Shown here piece by piece: positions 8,809-17,741 of a stretch of DNA of 64,000 bases. Each line of letters begins with the position of its first letter. Within the stretch, counting starts at the first letter, position 1. The notes under the pieces are model-generated. The model saw nothing but the letters and a program-made list of their open reading frames with translations. It did not search any database and was not told the origin of the DNA. A program made the position numbers and the translations under genes. The stretch covers positions 1 to 64,000 of the forward strand of contig NZ_WINI01000003.1 in assembly GCF_009497155.1 (NCBI RefSeq), in the 5' to 3' direction. The DNA comes from Glaciimonas soli. Its GTDB lineage: Bacteria > Pseudomonadota > Gammaproteobacteria > Burkholderiales > Burkholderiaceae_D.

Positions 8809-9537
8809 ATGACTAACTTATCCAACACATCGACTAACACCACAAGCGGCGCCTTGGTTCTTTTCAGTGGCGGTCAAGATTCCACCACCTGTCTGGCGTG
8901 GGCTTTATCGCGCTATGACAGAGTAGAAACCATAGGCTTTGATTATGGGCAGCGCCATGCTGTCGAATTGGCCCAGCGCCCTATCCTATTAGAGAAATGT
9001 CGCGCAATGTCGTCGACATGGGATCAAAAGCTGGGAGAAGATCACATGATCGACTTGTCGCTGATCTCAAAAATATCCGCCACTGCAATGACCGAAGATG
9101 TCGAAATCGTCATGCAAGAAAATGGTCTGCCAAACACCTTTGTTCCCGGTCGCAATCTTTTATTCATGACCGTCGCCGCCACCGTTGCTTATCGACGCGG
9201 CTTGGATGTGCTGGTCGGCGGCATGTGTGAAACTGATTTTTCCGGTTATCCAGATTGCCGTGATGACACCATGAAAGCGCTGCAAGTGGCACTGAATCTT
9301 GGCATGGCAACCCGTTTAAAATTAGAAACACCTCTGATGTGGATAGATAAATCGGCCACCTGGAAATTAGCGCAAGAGCTCGGCGGCGATGCCTTGGTTG
9401 ATCTGATTCGCGCTGATACGCACACCTGTTATTTAGGTGAGCGTGGCGCACTGCATGACTGGGGATACGGTTGCGGGACTTGTCCGGCTTGCGCTTTGCG
9501 TGCACGAGGATATCAACAATTTAAAACTGCAGGCTGA
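8809..9537 (+). CDS. queC: 7-cyano-7-deazaguanine synthase QueC
   Basis: Protein of 242 residues that converts 7-carboxy-7-deazaguanine to preQ0 with ATP and ammonia, in queuosine synthesis. The PP-loop [18 protein letters not shown] is near residue 17, and the C-terminal zinc cysteines are in CGTCPAC near 225. VPGRNLLF and DFSGYPDCR are also typical. It starts 19 bp after the DUF3108 gene, so it is probably cotranscribed, and there is no room for a preQ1 riboswitch directly before it. queD, queE and queF are not in the window. Confidence 0.96.
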   Translation: MTNLSNTSTNTTSGALVLFSGGQDSTTCLAWALSRYDRVETIGFDYGQRHAVELAQRPILLEKCRAMSSTWDQKLGEDHMIDLSLISKISATAMTEDVEIVMQENGLPNTFVPGRNLLFMTVAATVAYRRGLDVLVGGMCETDFSGYPDCRDDTMKALQVALNLGMATRLKLETPLMWIDKSATWKLAQELGGDALVDLIRADTHTCYLGERGALHDWGYGCGTCPACALRARGYQQFKTAG

Positions 9538-9585
9538 ACTAACAGCGGTCGAATTTTACGTACGCCATTGTCGCAAAGGACCAAT

Positions 9586-10644
9586 ATGTCTCATCAGTCA
9601 ACTTTCTTGGCACAATTGGGAATATCGCTTCCCATCGTGCAAGCGCCGATGGCTGGCGTCACTGACGCGCAATTGGTTGCGGCCTGTTGTGAAGCAGGTG
9701 TATTGGGCTCACTTGGCGCCGGCATGTTGATGCCAGACACGTTGGCAACAACCGTTAAGGCTATCCGAGCTGCGACGAATAAGCCGTTCAACGTCAATCT
9801 ATTTATTTTGGAAGACATGCCTTTGCAGGATTTGTCCGGCCCGGCTTTGACTGCATTGACAGCTGAATATCATCATTTGGGATTAGCGCTTTCACCGCCC
9901 GTACGCTACGCGCCATCGTTTCAAGAACAATTGGAACTGGTTTTAGCATTGGCGCCGCCCGTTGTCAGTTTCACATTCGGGATACTCGGTGCACAAGACG
10001 TTACGCGTTTCAAACAACGTGGTTGCAAGGTGATCGGTACGGCGACCAATGTTGATGAAGCTATTCTTTGGGAACAAGCTGGCGCGGATGCTCTATCTGT
10101 ACAAGGCTCTGAAGCTGGCGGTCATCGCGGTACGTTCCTGCATGAAGGTGAATCTTCACTGATTGGCCTATTCCCACTGCTAAGAGAAATACGCGCAAAG
10201 TCTACTCTTCCTCTCTTTGCTGCGGGCGGCATTATGGATGGCGCTGGCATCGCTGCTGCGCAATGCCTTGGTGCCGAAGCGGCGCAAATGGGCACCGCTT
10301 TTTTATTTTGTGACGAAGCGCCGGTGCATCCTCTTTATCGCCAACGCCTTATCAACGCACAAGGACATCACACGCGTTTGACGAAAGCATTTTCTGGTAA
10401 ATACGCACGTGGTATTGAAAATCGCTTTATGCAAAATATGGAAAATGCAGTGACCTATCCCTATCCGTTGCAAAACGCACTGACCGCACCATTGCGCAAA
10501 TGGGCAGCCGAGATAGCCGATGCTGACTATATGTCGCTCTGGGCTGGTCAAGGCGTTCCACTAGGAAGATCCATGCCTGCCGCCGAATTGATTCATCAGT
10601 TAGAAATGGAATGGCATGCTTGCCGTTATCAACAACAATCTTAA
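9586..10644 (+). CDS. Nitronate monooxygenase (NMO/2-nitropropane dioxygenase family)
   Basis: FMN-dependent TIM-barrel protein of 352 residues. LGISLPIVQAPMAGVTDAQL at the start and GSEAGGHRGTF near residue 180 (phosphate and flavin contacts, with the family's conserved His) identify the NMO family, which oxidises propionate 3-nitronate and similar alkyl nitronates. ATG 9586 is chosen over an upstream in-frame TTG because AAAGGA lies just before it. It follows queC by 48 bp and ends at a bidirectional terminator. The true substrate is not shown. Confidence 0.88.
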   Translation: MSHQSTFLAQLGISLPIVQAPMAGVTDAQLVAACCEAGVLGSLGAGMLMPDTLATTVKAIRAATNKPFNVNLFILEDMPLQDLSGPALTALTAEYHHLGLALSPPVRYAPSFQEQLELVLALAPPVVSFTFGILGAQDVTRFKQRGCKVIGTATNVDEAILWEQAGADALSVQGSEAGGHRGTFLHEGESSLIGLFPLLREIRAKSTLPLFAAGGIMDGAGIAAAQCLGAEAAQMGTAFLFCDEAPVHPLYRQRLINAQGHHTRLTKAFSGKYARGIENRFMQNMENAVTYPYPLQNALTAPLRKWAAEIADADYMSLWAGQGVPLGRSMPAAELIHQLEMEWHACRYQQQS

Positions 10645-10670
10645 TTCCTAAGATATATATAAACAGACAT

Positions 10671-10705
10671 AAAAAAATGGCCGGAATATCCGGCCATTTT
10701 CATTT
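10671..10705. terminator. Bidirectional terminator between convergent genes
   Basis: A 12-bp stem built on AAAATGGCCGGA and its complement, with a 3-base loop, has A-runs on one side and T-runs on the other. It can end both the rightward nitronate monooxygenase transcript and the leftward indolepyruvate ferredoxin oxidoreductase transcript. Confidence 0.9.
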
Positions 10706-10721
10706 TCTTCCAAGGCTGCCT

Positions 10722-13700
10722 TTACGCAGCAATCGAGTGATTAGCTGTCGACGTCGGATGATCAAACTGCGTTATCAATTGCTGTTCTTTCAAACGCGCT
10801 GCAACCAGATGACGATCTTTAACATGACCGTAACCACGAATCTCTTCAGGGATACGCGCAATTGCCACTGCGTCATTCAGATTACCCTTGGTCAAACGGG
10901 GCAACAAGGCTTCAATCACCTGACGATAATGCGTGATCAGCTCGCGCTCTTCCTTGCGCTCTGCTGTGTAGCCAAAAATATCCAGCTTGCTACCGCGCAG
11001 GAATTTGAACTTCGCCAATACACCAAACGCACGCATCATCCATGGGCCGAACTCTTGTTTGATCAGATGTCCCTTATCATCCTTCTTCGCTAGCAGTGGT
11101 GGTGCCAGATGGAATTTGATTTTGTAGTCACCTTCAAACATTGCCGCAACTTTGGCATTGAAAGCACCGTCGGTGTACAGACGCGCAACTTCATATTCAT
11201 CTTTGTAAGCCATCAACTTAAACAAATATGTCGCCACTGCCATTGTCAGTTTAGTAGATTGCAATGGCTGCTCGGCCAGCTTCACTCGTTCAACAAAGGC
11301 GCGATATTGGTCTGCATACGCAACGTCCTGATACGCCGTTAAAGCGGTAACGCGACGCGCCATTACATCGTCCAGACTTGGCGTACGCTTGAACTCAATC
11401 ACTTGCGCAGGAGTTTCACTAGCACGCGTACGTTGCTCCAATCCAGTTAAGTCGTGAGCGGCAGTACGACCCCACAAGAAGGCTTGCTTATTAAATGCAA
11501 TCTGCAATCCATTCAAATCAATCGCACGTAACAACGATGCTTCTTGCAATGGTACCCAACCCTTTTGCCAGGCATAACCCAGCATGAACATATTGGTGGC
11601 AATACCGTCGCCCATCAAGGCGGTCGCGATACGACCGGCGTCAACCAGTTCAACATGATCGCTGCCGCAAGCTGTGCGTATGGTTTCCGCAGCTTCTGCA
11701 TCAGGATATTGCCAGTCCGGATTTTTCACAAAAGCAGCAGTTGGCGTCCGAGTCGCATTGATCGCGGCATAAGTACGGCCCTCGCCCATACGCGATAAGG
11801 CATCGCGGCTGGCGCTAACGATAGCGTCGCAACCTATCACTAAATCCGCATCACCAGTACCAACCCGAGTCGAATAAATATCTTCAGGGCGATCGGCCAG
11901 GCGCACGTGCGACATCACCGCTCCGCCTTTTTGTGCCAAGCCATTCATGTCGAGTACAGAGCAGCCTTTGCCTTCAACGTGTGCCGCCATCGCCAAAATC
12001 TGACCGATGGTGACAACGCCAGTACCGCCGATACCGGTAACGATGATACCGTAAGGATTTTCTGTGGTTGGCACAATTGGCGTCGGCAAACTCGCTATCG
12101 GTGCAGCAGCTGATTGCGGCAACGCTTCAATTTTCTTAGGCTTCTTCAACTGCCCGCCTTCAACCGTCACGAAGCTAGGACAGAAACCGGTCACGCAAGA
12201 AAAATCCTTGTTGCAAGACGATTGATTGATCTGACGCTTACGTCCGAATTCTGTTTCCAGCGGTTCGACAGACAAGCAATTCGATTGCACGCTGCAATCG
12301 CCACAACCTTCGCACACGGCTTCATTGATGACAGCGCGTTTTGCTGGATCTGGGTATTCATTGCGTTTCCGGCGCCGACGTTTTTCCGAGGCGCAGGTTT
12401 GATCGTAAATCATCGCCGAAGTACCGACCATTTCGCGCAACTCTCGCTGTACTGCGTCCAGTTCACTACGATGACGGATAGTAACGCCCGGCGCCCAATT
12501 GGTATCGGCTGCATATTTATCAGGTTCGTCAGTGACCACAATAATCGGCGTCACGCCTTCCGCCGCGATCTGACGTGAAATCATTGCCGGGTCAAGCGGA
12601 CCGTCAAATGGCTGGCCACCGGTCATTGCTACGGCGTCATTAAATAAGATTTTGTAAGTGATATTGACCTTGGCGGCAACCGAAGCACGAATCGCCAGCA
12701 GGCCGGAATGGAAATAGGTACCATCGCCCAAATTGGCAAATACATGTTTTTCACTAGTGAACGGTGCTTGTCCAATCCAGTTCACGCCTTCGCCACCCAT
12801 ATGGGTAAAGGTGTTGGTCTCTCTATCCATCCACAACACCATGTAATGGCAACCAATACCTGCCAGACCACGGCTGCCTTCTGGCAGTTTAGTAGAGGTG
12901 TTATGTGGGCAACCGGAACAGAAGTGCGGAACACGATCTTTAGTTGGATCTGGTTTGCTGCTGATATTGAGCAGCGCTTCTTTCGCTTCCAGATACGCCA
13001 CGCGCTGTTTAACGCGTTGTTCTATCGGATGGCCGGCGAAATATTTTGTCACACGCGTTGCAATCGCACGGGCAATTTGCGCTGGATTCAATTCATACGT
13101 TGCAGGCAACAACCAATCGCCATGACCTTCTGGGCTGTGATTCCATTCGCCGGTATCGTCAAACTTACCGACCACTCTTGGACGTACATCGTCGCGCCAG
13201 TTGTACAACTCTTCTTTCAGTTGATATTCCAGAATCTGACGTTTTTCTTCGACCACCAGAATTTCTTCCAGACCTTGTGCAAATTCGCGCACACCTTCGG
13301 CCTCCAACGGCCATGTCATGCCGACTTTAAACAAGCGAATACCGATATCACGGGCCACTTCTTCGTCGATACCCAGATCCGCCAAAGCCTGGCGCGTATC
13401 GAGGTACGATTTACCCGCAGTGATGATGCCGATTTTTGCGCGTGGGCTATCCCAGATAATTTTGTTTAACTTGTTGGCACGCGCATAAGCCAGCGCAGCG
13501 TACCATTTGTAATTATTCATCCGCGCTTCTTGCGCCAGTACTGTATCTGGCAAACGGATATTCAATCCATCGGCTGGCAGTACAAAATCTGCTGGCAATA
13601 TGGTTTGTACGCGCTCTGGATTTAATTCAACAGCGGCACCGGATTCAACGATATCGGTCACGCATTTCATAGAAACCCACAAACCGGTATAACGACTCAT

Positions 13701-14342
13701 CGCCCATGCGTGAATACCGTAATCCAGATACTCTTGTACCGAAGATGGATACAACACCGGAATACCGCAGGCATTCAGAATATGTTCGCTTTGATGCGCG
13801 GTGGTAGAGGATTTTGCGGCGTGATCGTCGCCGGCAATTACTAACACTCCGCCGTGTTTGGAAGTGCCTGCCATATTGGCGTGTTTGAATACATCCCCGC
13901 AACGATCTACGCCGGGGCCTTTGCCGTACCACATGCCAAATACGCCATCGTATTGCGCGCCGGGGAAAAGATTGACTTGCTGCGTACCCCATACACTGGT
14001 CGCGGCCAGATCTTCATTCATCCCGGGATGAAATTTGACGTGATGTGCATCCAGATGTTTTTTGGCCTTCATCGCTGTCATATCGACAGTGCCAAGTGGC
14101 GAACCGCGATAACCGCTGATGTAACCGGCAGTATTTAATCCAGCCAGTACATCGCGTTGACGTTGCAACATCGGCAAACGTATCAATGCCTGTGTGCCTG
14201 TCATAAAGGCACGGCCACGTTCTAGCGTGAATTTGTCGTCGAGAGTAACGGCGGATTGGGACAAATCTAAATTCGCTTGAGGCGAATTATTATCAGACGT
14301 GTCAGTAGGCAGCAGTTTTGCTGTGTTCAGTGGTGCGTTCAT
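10722..14342 (-). CDS. Indolepyruvate ferredoxin oxidoreductase, fused subunits
   Basis: Protein of 1206 residues fusing what are separate alpha and beta subunits (IorA, IorB) in archaea. The N-terminal half holds pyrimidine-binding and TPP domains (GDGTYFHSG in the TPP loop, CSGCPHN). A middle segment carries cysteine clusters of ferredoxin type (CEGCGDCSVQSNC), and the C-terminal part is the gamma-like domain (GIIVTGIGGTGVVTIGQIL). The family oxidatively decarboxylates aryl-pyruvates to aryl-acetyl-CoA. Start ATG 14342 has GGAGACC upstream. It lies beside phhA and hpd, so it probably handles phenylpyruvate or related keto acids. Confidence 0.92.
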   Translation of the reverse strand: MNAPLNTAKLLPTDTSDNNSPQANLDLSQSAVTLDDKFTLERGRAFMTGTQALIRLPMLQRQRDVLAGLNTAGYISGYRGSPLGTVDMTAMKAKKHLDAHHVKFHPGMNEDLAATSVWGTQQVNLFPGAQYDGVFGMWYGKGPGVDRCGDVFKHANMAGTSKHGGVLVIAGDDHAAKSSTTAHQSEHILNACGIPVLYPSSVQEYLDYGIHAWAMSRYTGLWVSMKCVTDIVESGAAVELNPERVQTILPADFVLPADGLNIRLPDTVLAQEARMNNYKWYAALAYARANKLNKIIWDSPRAKIGIITAGKSYLDTRQALADLGIDEEVARDIGIRLFKVGMTWPLEAEGVREFAQGLEEILVVEEKRQILEYQLKEELYNWRDDVRPRVVGKFDDTGEWNHSPEGHGDWLLPATYELNPAQIARAIATRVTKYFAGHPIEQRVKQRVAYLEAKEALLNISSKPDPTKDRVPHFCSGCPHNTSTKLPEGSRGLAGIGCHYMVLWMDRETNTFTHMGGEGVNWIGQAPFTSEKHVFANLGDGTYFHSGLLAIRASVAAKVNITYKILFNDAVAMTGGQPFDGPLDPAMISRQIAAEGVTPIIVVTDEPDKYAADTNWAPGVTIRHRSELDAVQRELREMVGTSAMIYDQTCASEKRRRRKRNEYPDPAKRAVINEAVCEGCGDCSVQSNCLSVEPLETEFGRKRQINQSSCNKDFSCVTGFCPSFVTVEGGQLKKPKKIEALPQSAAAPIASLPTPIVPTTENPYGIIVTGIGGTGVVTIGQILAMAAHVEGKGCSVLDMNGLAQKGGAVMSHVRLADRPEDIYSTRVGTGDADLVIGCDAIVSASRDALSRMGEGRTYAAINATRTPTAAFVKNPDWQYPDAEAAETIRTACGSDHVELVDAGRIATALMGDGIATNMFMLGYAWQKGWVPLQEASLLRAIDLNGLQIAFNKQAFLWGRTAAHDLTGLEQRTRASETPAQVIEFKRTPSLDDVMARRVTALTAYQDVAYADQYRAFVERVKLAEQPLQSTKLTMAVATYLFKLMAYKDEYEVARLYTDGAFNAKVAAMFEGDYKIKFHLAPPLLAKKDDKGHLIKQEFGPWMMRAFGVLAKFKFLRGSKLDIFGYTAERKEERELITHYRQVIEALLPRLTKGNLNDAVAIARIPEEIRGYGHVKDRHLVAARLKEQQLITQFDHPTSTANHSIAA

Positions 14343-14483
14343 GCGGCGGTCTCCGTGCCAAAAATTATGTTTTTGCTTGCACTGCGTGGCGCTATGCCTA
14401 CGCGGTTGGAACAACATTGCCTTGTGAGCCCATTGTTCCTAGTTTTGTATTTTACCCTGTTGCAAGGTCTACTTGGTACAGCT

Positions 14484-14545
14484 TGTTACTTCAAATCTGT
14501 TTCACTCAATATTCTTACACCGGAACCTCGTAACAACTGTAACAA
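14484..14545. promoter_or_regulatory. Candidate operator: TTGTTAC and tandem GTAACAA sites
   Basis: TTGTTAC at 14484-14490 is the inverse of two direct GTAACAA copies at 14530-14536 and 14539-14545, the copies having a 9-bp period. They lie between the oxidoreductase start and the small RNA, where both promoters should be. The regulator is not known; the Lrp-type protein at 17115 is one candidate. Confidence 0.35.
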
Positions 14546-14559
14546 GGCGTAAGTCAAAT

Positions 14560-14706
14560 GGAAGGTACTCTGCGGAAAGAGTGTAATAGCAACTTGCTTG
14601 AGGCGATTGGTAACTTCCCTGTACAGTCGCCTTGGGCATTCCTCCCCCTAGTGTCCCTTTTCACTAGTTTGCGGATTCTGCTCTCCCCAGCAGAATTCGC
14701 TTTTTT
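14560..14706 (+). ncRNA. Candidate small RNA with C-rich loops and its own terminator
   Basis: No open frame covers this stretch. Four hairpins follow each other on the plus strand: 14567-14571/14578-14582; 14602-14609/14624-14631 (8 bp with one GU, loop containing CUUCCCU); 14648-14653/14662-14667 (loop UCCCUUUU); and a 12-bp stem 14671-14682/14689-14700 with loop CUCCCC followed by six Ts, a textbook terminator. The linker at 14638-14648 contains CCUCCCCC. The repeated C-rich unpaired patches look like anti-Shine-Dalgarno seeds of trans-acting sRNAs. It is convergent with phhA and no gene upstream on this strand explains the terminator. The 5' end is not defined. Confidence 0.55.
14671..14706 (+). 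terminator. Terminator of the candidate small RNA
   Basis: A 12-bp stem (one GU pair) with loop CUCCCC is followed by TTTTTTATTT on the plus strand. It cannot serve phhA, which reads the other way and lacks a T-run on its side. Confidence 0.8.
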
Positions 14707-14717
14707 ATTTCCGCGTC

Positions 14718-15611
14718 TTATTTGTTAGATAAGTTTGTTTCGCCAGCCAGCAAAGAATTTGCAGGTAATGGTTCTTGCGATTGCAATCTTGCATACATCG
14801 GTGTGAAATCTGGTGCGGTATCGTCAAACAATTGCTTAAAGTCGCGAATCACAAAATAGGTTTCTTGATAAGAATCGATTTTGTACAAAGTCCGCATGAC
14901 ACGCTCAACATCAAATGGAATTCGACGCGGTGCCGGATTGCTCAGGCAATATTCAATCTCTCCGCCCGATGACAAAATCCCGGCGCCATATACACGCAAG
15001 CCTTCCGGACTTTCGATCAAACCGAACTCGACCGTGTACCAATACAAACGTGCCAACATTCCCAAACCATCAAGCCCTAAAGCCTTCAAACCGCCCTTAC
15101 CGTACTCTTGCATGTGATCGGCAAAGATCGGATTGAACAACAGCGGAACATGTCCGAAAAAATCGTGGAAAACATCAGGTTCGACGATGTAATCAAACTC
15201 CTCCGGATCGCGCAACCAGACGGTAACTGGAAAGCGCCGATTAGCCAGATGTTCAAAAAACACTTGATCCGGTACCAAGCCCGGCACAGCAACCAACTGC
15301 CAACCGGTTGCCTGCAACAATTTCTCAGTTGTCTGTTCAAAATTCGGAATGCCGTCACCGATATCCAAACGCTCCAGACTTTCAATATAAACATCACAAG
15401 CACGGCCCGGTATCAACTTGGCCTGACGCTGATACAAACGACGCCATAAAGCATGCTGCTCCGGTGTGTAGGCATCCCAATCCTGCGCAACCACGTATTG
15501 CGCGTCAATCTTGCTGTAATCGCCGCGCAACTTGGCACCATCTGACTTTTCGGCAACTGTGGCCAAAAAATCATCAGTGTTGACTGCATTTTTTACTTTC
15601 GTATCCATCAT
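14718..15611 (-). CDS. phhA: Phenylalanine 4-monooxygenase
   Basis: Monomeric bacterial-type phenylalanine hydroxylase of 297 residues, converting Phe to Tyr with tetrahydropterin and O2 at a non-haem iron. The iron ligands are in VFHDFFGHVPLL near residue 150 (two His), with the third (Glu) in the following helix (YWYTVEFGL). Two adjacent ATGs compete for the start. It lies 110 bp downstream of hpd on the same strand with a REP-like hairpin between, so the two may share a transcript. The partner pterin dehydratase phhB is not in the window. Confidence 0.96.
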   Translation of the reverse strand: MMDTKVKNAVNTDDFLATVAEKSDGAKLRGDYSKIDAQYVVAQDWDAYTPEQHALWRRLYQRQAKLIPGRACDVYIESLERLDIGDGIPNFEQTTEKLLQATGWQLVAVPGLVPDQVFFEHLANRRFPVTVWLRDPEEFDYIVEPDVFHDFFGHVPLLFNPIFADHMQEYGKGGLKALGLDGLGMLARLYWYTVEFGLIESPEGLRVYGAGILSSGGEIEYCLSNPAPRRIPFDVERVMRTLYKIDSYQETYFVIRDFKQLFDDTAPDFTPMYARLQSQEPLPANSLLAGETNLSNK

Positions 15612-15631
15612 TTACCTTCAAAAACAGTCTA

Positions 15632-15665
15632 CTTCTCCCCCTCAACCGCTTGCGGGAGAAGGGGG
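15632..15665. repeat. REP-like CTTCTCCC/GGGAGAAG palindrome
   Basis: CTTCTCCC and GGGAGAAG bracket a short interior containing CCGCTTGCGG, between hpd and phhA. It resembles the widespread CTCTCCC-GC-rich-GGGAGAG extragenic repeat; a purer version lies at 27997-28034. It could act as a transcript-stabilising hairpin between the two genes. Confidence 0.6.
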
Positions 15666-15721
15666 CAAAGCACATAACCGCCAAAATTCACAGGCGCACA
15701 GGATACCGGATTCCGACTTAT

Positions 15722-16858
15722 TTAGCTGGCAGCGACCTTAGTTGCCTCTTTTAATGCGTCATCTTTCAGCACGCCGCGTTTGATCTGATCCAGTTCAATC
15801 GATTCAAACAATGCACGGAAATTACCTTCACCAAAACCTTGGTCGCCTTTACGTTGGATAATCTCGAAAAAAATCGGACCAATCACGTTTTGCGTAAATA
15901 TCTGCAATAACAACTCACGTGTACTAGCGTTGCTGTTGCCATCAATCAGAATCCGCAAGCGCTTCAAATCTTCCAGGCGTTCACCATGCGAAGGCAAGCG
16001 GCGGTCAACGATGTCGTAATAAGTTTCGATCGTGTCCTGGAATGCCACTTCGCGCGCTTTCATATCCGTCACGCTGGTATAAATATCATCGGTACCCAGG
16101 GCAATGTGTTGAATGCCTTCGCCATGATACAAATCCAGATACTCGGCGATTTGCGATTTATCATCGGAAGATTCATTAATCGGAATGCGGATTTTTCCGC
16201 ATGGCGATGTCATCGCTTTCGACTTCAAACCGGTCAACTTGCCTTCGATATCGAAATAACGGACTTCTCGGAAGTTGAATAAATTCTCATAAAAATCTGC
16301 CCACTCTTTCATGCGACCACGATGCACATTGTGAGTCAGATGATCAATGTAAGTTAAGCCACAACCGACTGGATTGACTTTGGCACCAGGGATCGCAACA
16401 AAATCGACATCGTAAATACTGATGTTGCCGATGGCACCTGCATCACCGGCATCCTTGCCGTGCCAGCGATCGACAAAATAAATCAGCGAATCGCCCACGC
16501 CTTTAATCGCAGGAATGTTTAATTCCATCGGGCCGGTACGATTGTCGAAACCCCAGGCACCCATTTCCAAAGCACGCTTGTAGGCAAATGCGGCATCTTT
16601 CACGCGCAAGCCAATCGCACAAACGGAAGGACCATGTTGGCGCGCAAAACGCTGCGCGAATGAATCTTTTTCAGCATTGATGATGAAATTGATATCGCCC
16701 TGGCGATACAAAGTCACATCTTTATGGCGATGACGCGCTATCGCGGTAAAACCCATTTTTTCAAATAAGGTGCCCATTGCCTGTGGATCCGGTGCGGCGT
16801 ACTCGACAAATTCAAAGCCGTCGGTGCCCATAGGATTATCCCAAGGTTGAAAGTCCAT
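15722..16858 (-). CDS. hpd: 4-hydroxyphenylpyruvate dioxygenase
   Basis: Protein of 378 residues with two vicinal-oxygen-chelate domains, making homogentisate from 4-hydroxyphenylpyruvate. Iron ligands are visible: His in LTYIDHLTHNV, His in GEGIQHIALGTDDI, and Glu in IFFEIIQRKGDQGFG. The start MDFQPWDNPMGTDGF at 16858 has GGAGACCTGC before it. The frame stays open 65 codons further upstream, but that part is an inverted-repeat element, not protein. It is divergent from an Lrp-type regulator. Homogentisate dioxygenase and fumarylacetoacetase are not in the window. Confidence 0.95.
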   Translation of the reverse strand: MDFQPWDNPMGTDGFEFVEYAAPDPQAMGTLFEKMGFTAIARHRHKDVTLYRQGDINFIINAEKDSFAQRFARQHGPSVCAIGLRVKDAAFAYKRALEMGAWGFDNRTGPMELNIPAIKGVGDSLIYFVDRWHGKDAGDAGAIGNISIYDVDFVAIPGAKVNPVGCGLTYIDHLTHNVHRGRMKEWADFYENLFNFREVRYFDIEGKLTGLKSKAMTSPCGKIRIPINESSDDKSQIAEYLDLYHGEGIQHIALGTDDIYTSVTDMKAREVAFQDTIETYYDIVDRRLPSHGERLEDLKRLRILIDGNSNASTRELLLQIFTQNVIGPIFFEIIQRKGDQGFGEGNFRALFESIELDQIKRGVLKDDALKEATKVAAS

Positions 16859-16885
16859 GCAGGTCTCCAGTGTATATTTTTGAGT

Positions 16886-16979
16886 TAGGGCTGACGCAAA
16901 ATTGTTCCAGCAAGGCATATCGACGAAAAGCGTGCGACCAGAAGATATAACGCCGCTGGGGCGGCTTTGCGCAAGTCCG
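16886..16979. repeat. Inverted-repeat element, copy 2 (MITE-like, diverged)
   Basis: Left arm 16887-16911 (GACGCAAAATTGTTCCAGC) pairs imperfectly with 16955-16978. The interior has ATCGACGAA and AGATATAA, both close to copy 31789. It sits in the hpd leader, about 28 bp upstream of the start codon and just before the ribosome site. Confidence 0.75.
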
Positions 16980-17114
16980 TTAAAAATTAGCAGAAAGTTG
17001 CTCATTACTGCGTTCAGTATAAGAGCGAGTAGTAAGCAGATAATTGCAAACATTTCCTCGCGAAACTAAAATTTGGAAGTAATATTGCGCAAATAACGAT
17101 TTTTAGGGTGTTTT

Positions 17115-17627
17115 ATGCCGACCATAGAATTAGACAAGACAGATCGTAAAATTTTGGCAATTTTGCAGGAGGACGGACGCCTTACCAATCAAGAGGTCGC
17201 TGAAAGAGTCAACTTGTCACCATCCCCGTGTCTGCGCCGCATCAAACGCTTAGAACAAGCTGGTGTGATTCGCCAATATGTCGCCTTGCTAGCACCAGAT
17301 AAAATCGGTCTCGGCTTATTAGCTTACGTTAATGTGCGCCTGGAAAAGCATAGTGATCCGCAAACCAATTTGCCCCGTTCCAGTGCAGCCAACATACACT
17401 CGCCTCGTGCAGATTTTTCTGCATCGGTTGCCAACTGGCCGGAAGTGGTGGCTTGTTATGCAATGACGGGGGAAATGGATTATCTGTTGCGAGTACACGT
17501 AGAAGACATGGCGCATTTTTCGCGCTTCATGATGGAAACGCTGTTGCGCCATCCGGCTGTGCTGGATGTGAAATCGAGTTTTGCTTTGCAGCGCCTGAAG
17601 GATACGACGGCGTTACCCTTGCTATAA
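17115..17627 (+). CDS. Lrp/AsnC family transcriptional regulator
   Basis: Protein of 170 residues: N-terminal helix-turn-helix (LTNQEVAERVNLSPSPCLRR, residues 24-43) and a C-terminal RAM effector-binding domain (VVACYAMTGEMDYLLRVHVED). About 15 residues are inserted in the middle of the RAM domain (PQTNLPRSSAANIHSPRAD), which is unusual. It is divergent from hpd with about 256 bp between, so it is a good candidate for a tyrosine- or phenylalanine-responsive regulator of hpd and phhA. That link is inferred from position only. Confidence 0.88.
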   Translation: MPTIELDKTDRKILAILQEDGRLTNQEVAERVNLSPSPCLRRIKRLEQAGVIRQYVALLAPDKIGLGLLAYVNVRLEKHSDPQTNLPRSSAANIHSPRADFSASVANWPEVVACYAMTGEMDYLLRVHVEDMAHFSRFMMETLLRHPAVLDVKSSFALQRLKDTTALPLL

Positions 17628-17689
17628 AAAATACCGGCAGCAGCCTGCTGATTTTGCAAAACATGTTTTATGTTTTCTGACGCATAAAA

Positions 17690-17734
17690 ATTGCCCATCA
17701 CTCGCTTTCCCGTTTGGGCATCGAAGATGGGCAA
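17690..17734 (-). terminator. Terminator of the Met/Ser/Lys-repeat gene
   Basis: ATTGCCCAT (17690-17698) pairs with ATGGGCAAT (17726-17734); on the minus strand the stem is followed by TTTT. A nested TGGGCA at 17714 offers an alternative pairing for the same arm. It begins 8 bp past the stop of the 17742-18062 gene. Confidence 0.7.
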
Positions 17735-17741
17735 TCAGTCA

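Noticed and set aside
12708-13469. 253-codon frame antisense to the ferredoxin oxidoreductase
   Set aside because: Composition follows the complementary codons; no start signal or domain.
16859-17053. In-frame 65-codon hydrophobic extension of hpd
   Set aside because: It runs through an inverted-repeat element, and the internal ATG has a good ribosome site and the family N-terminus.
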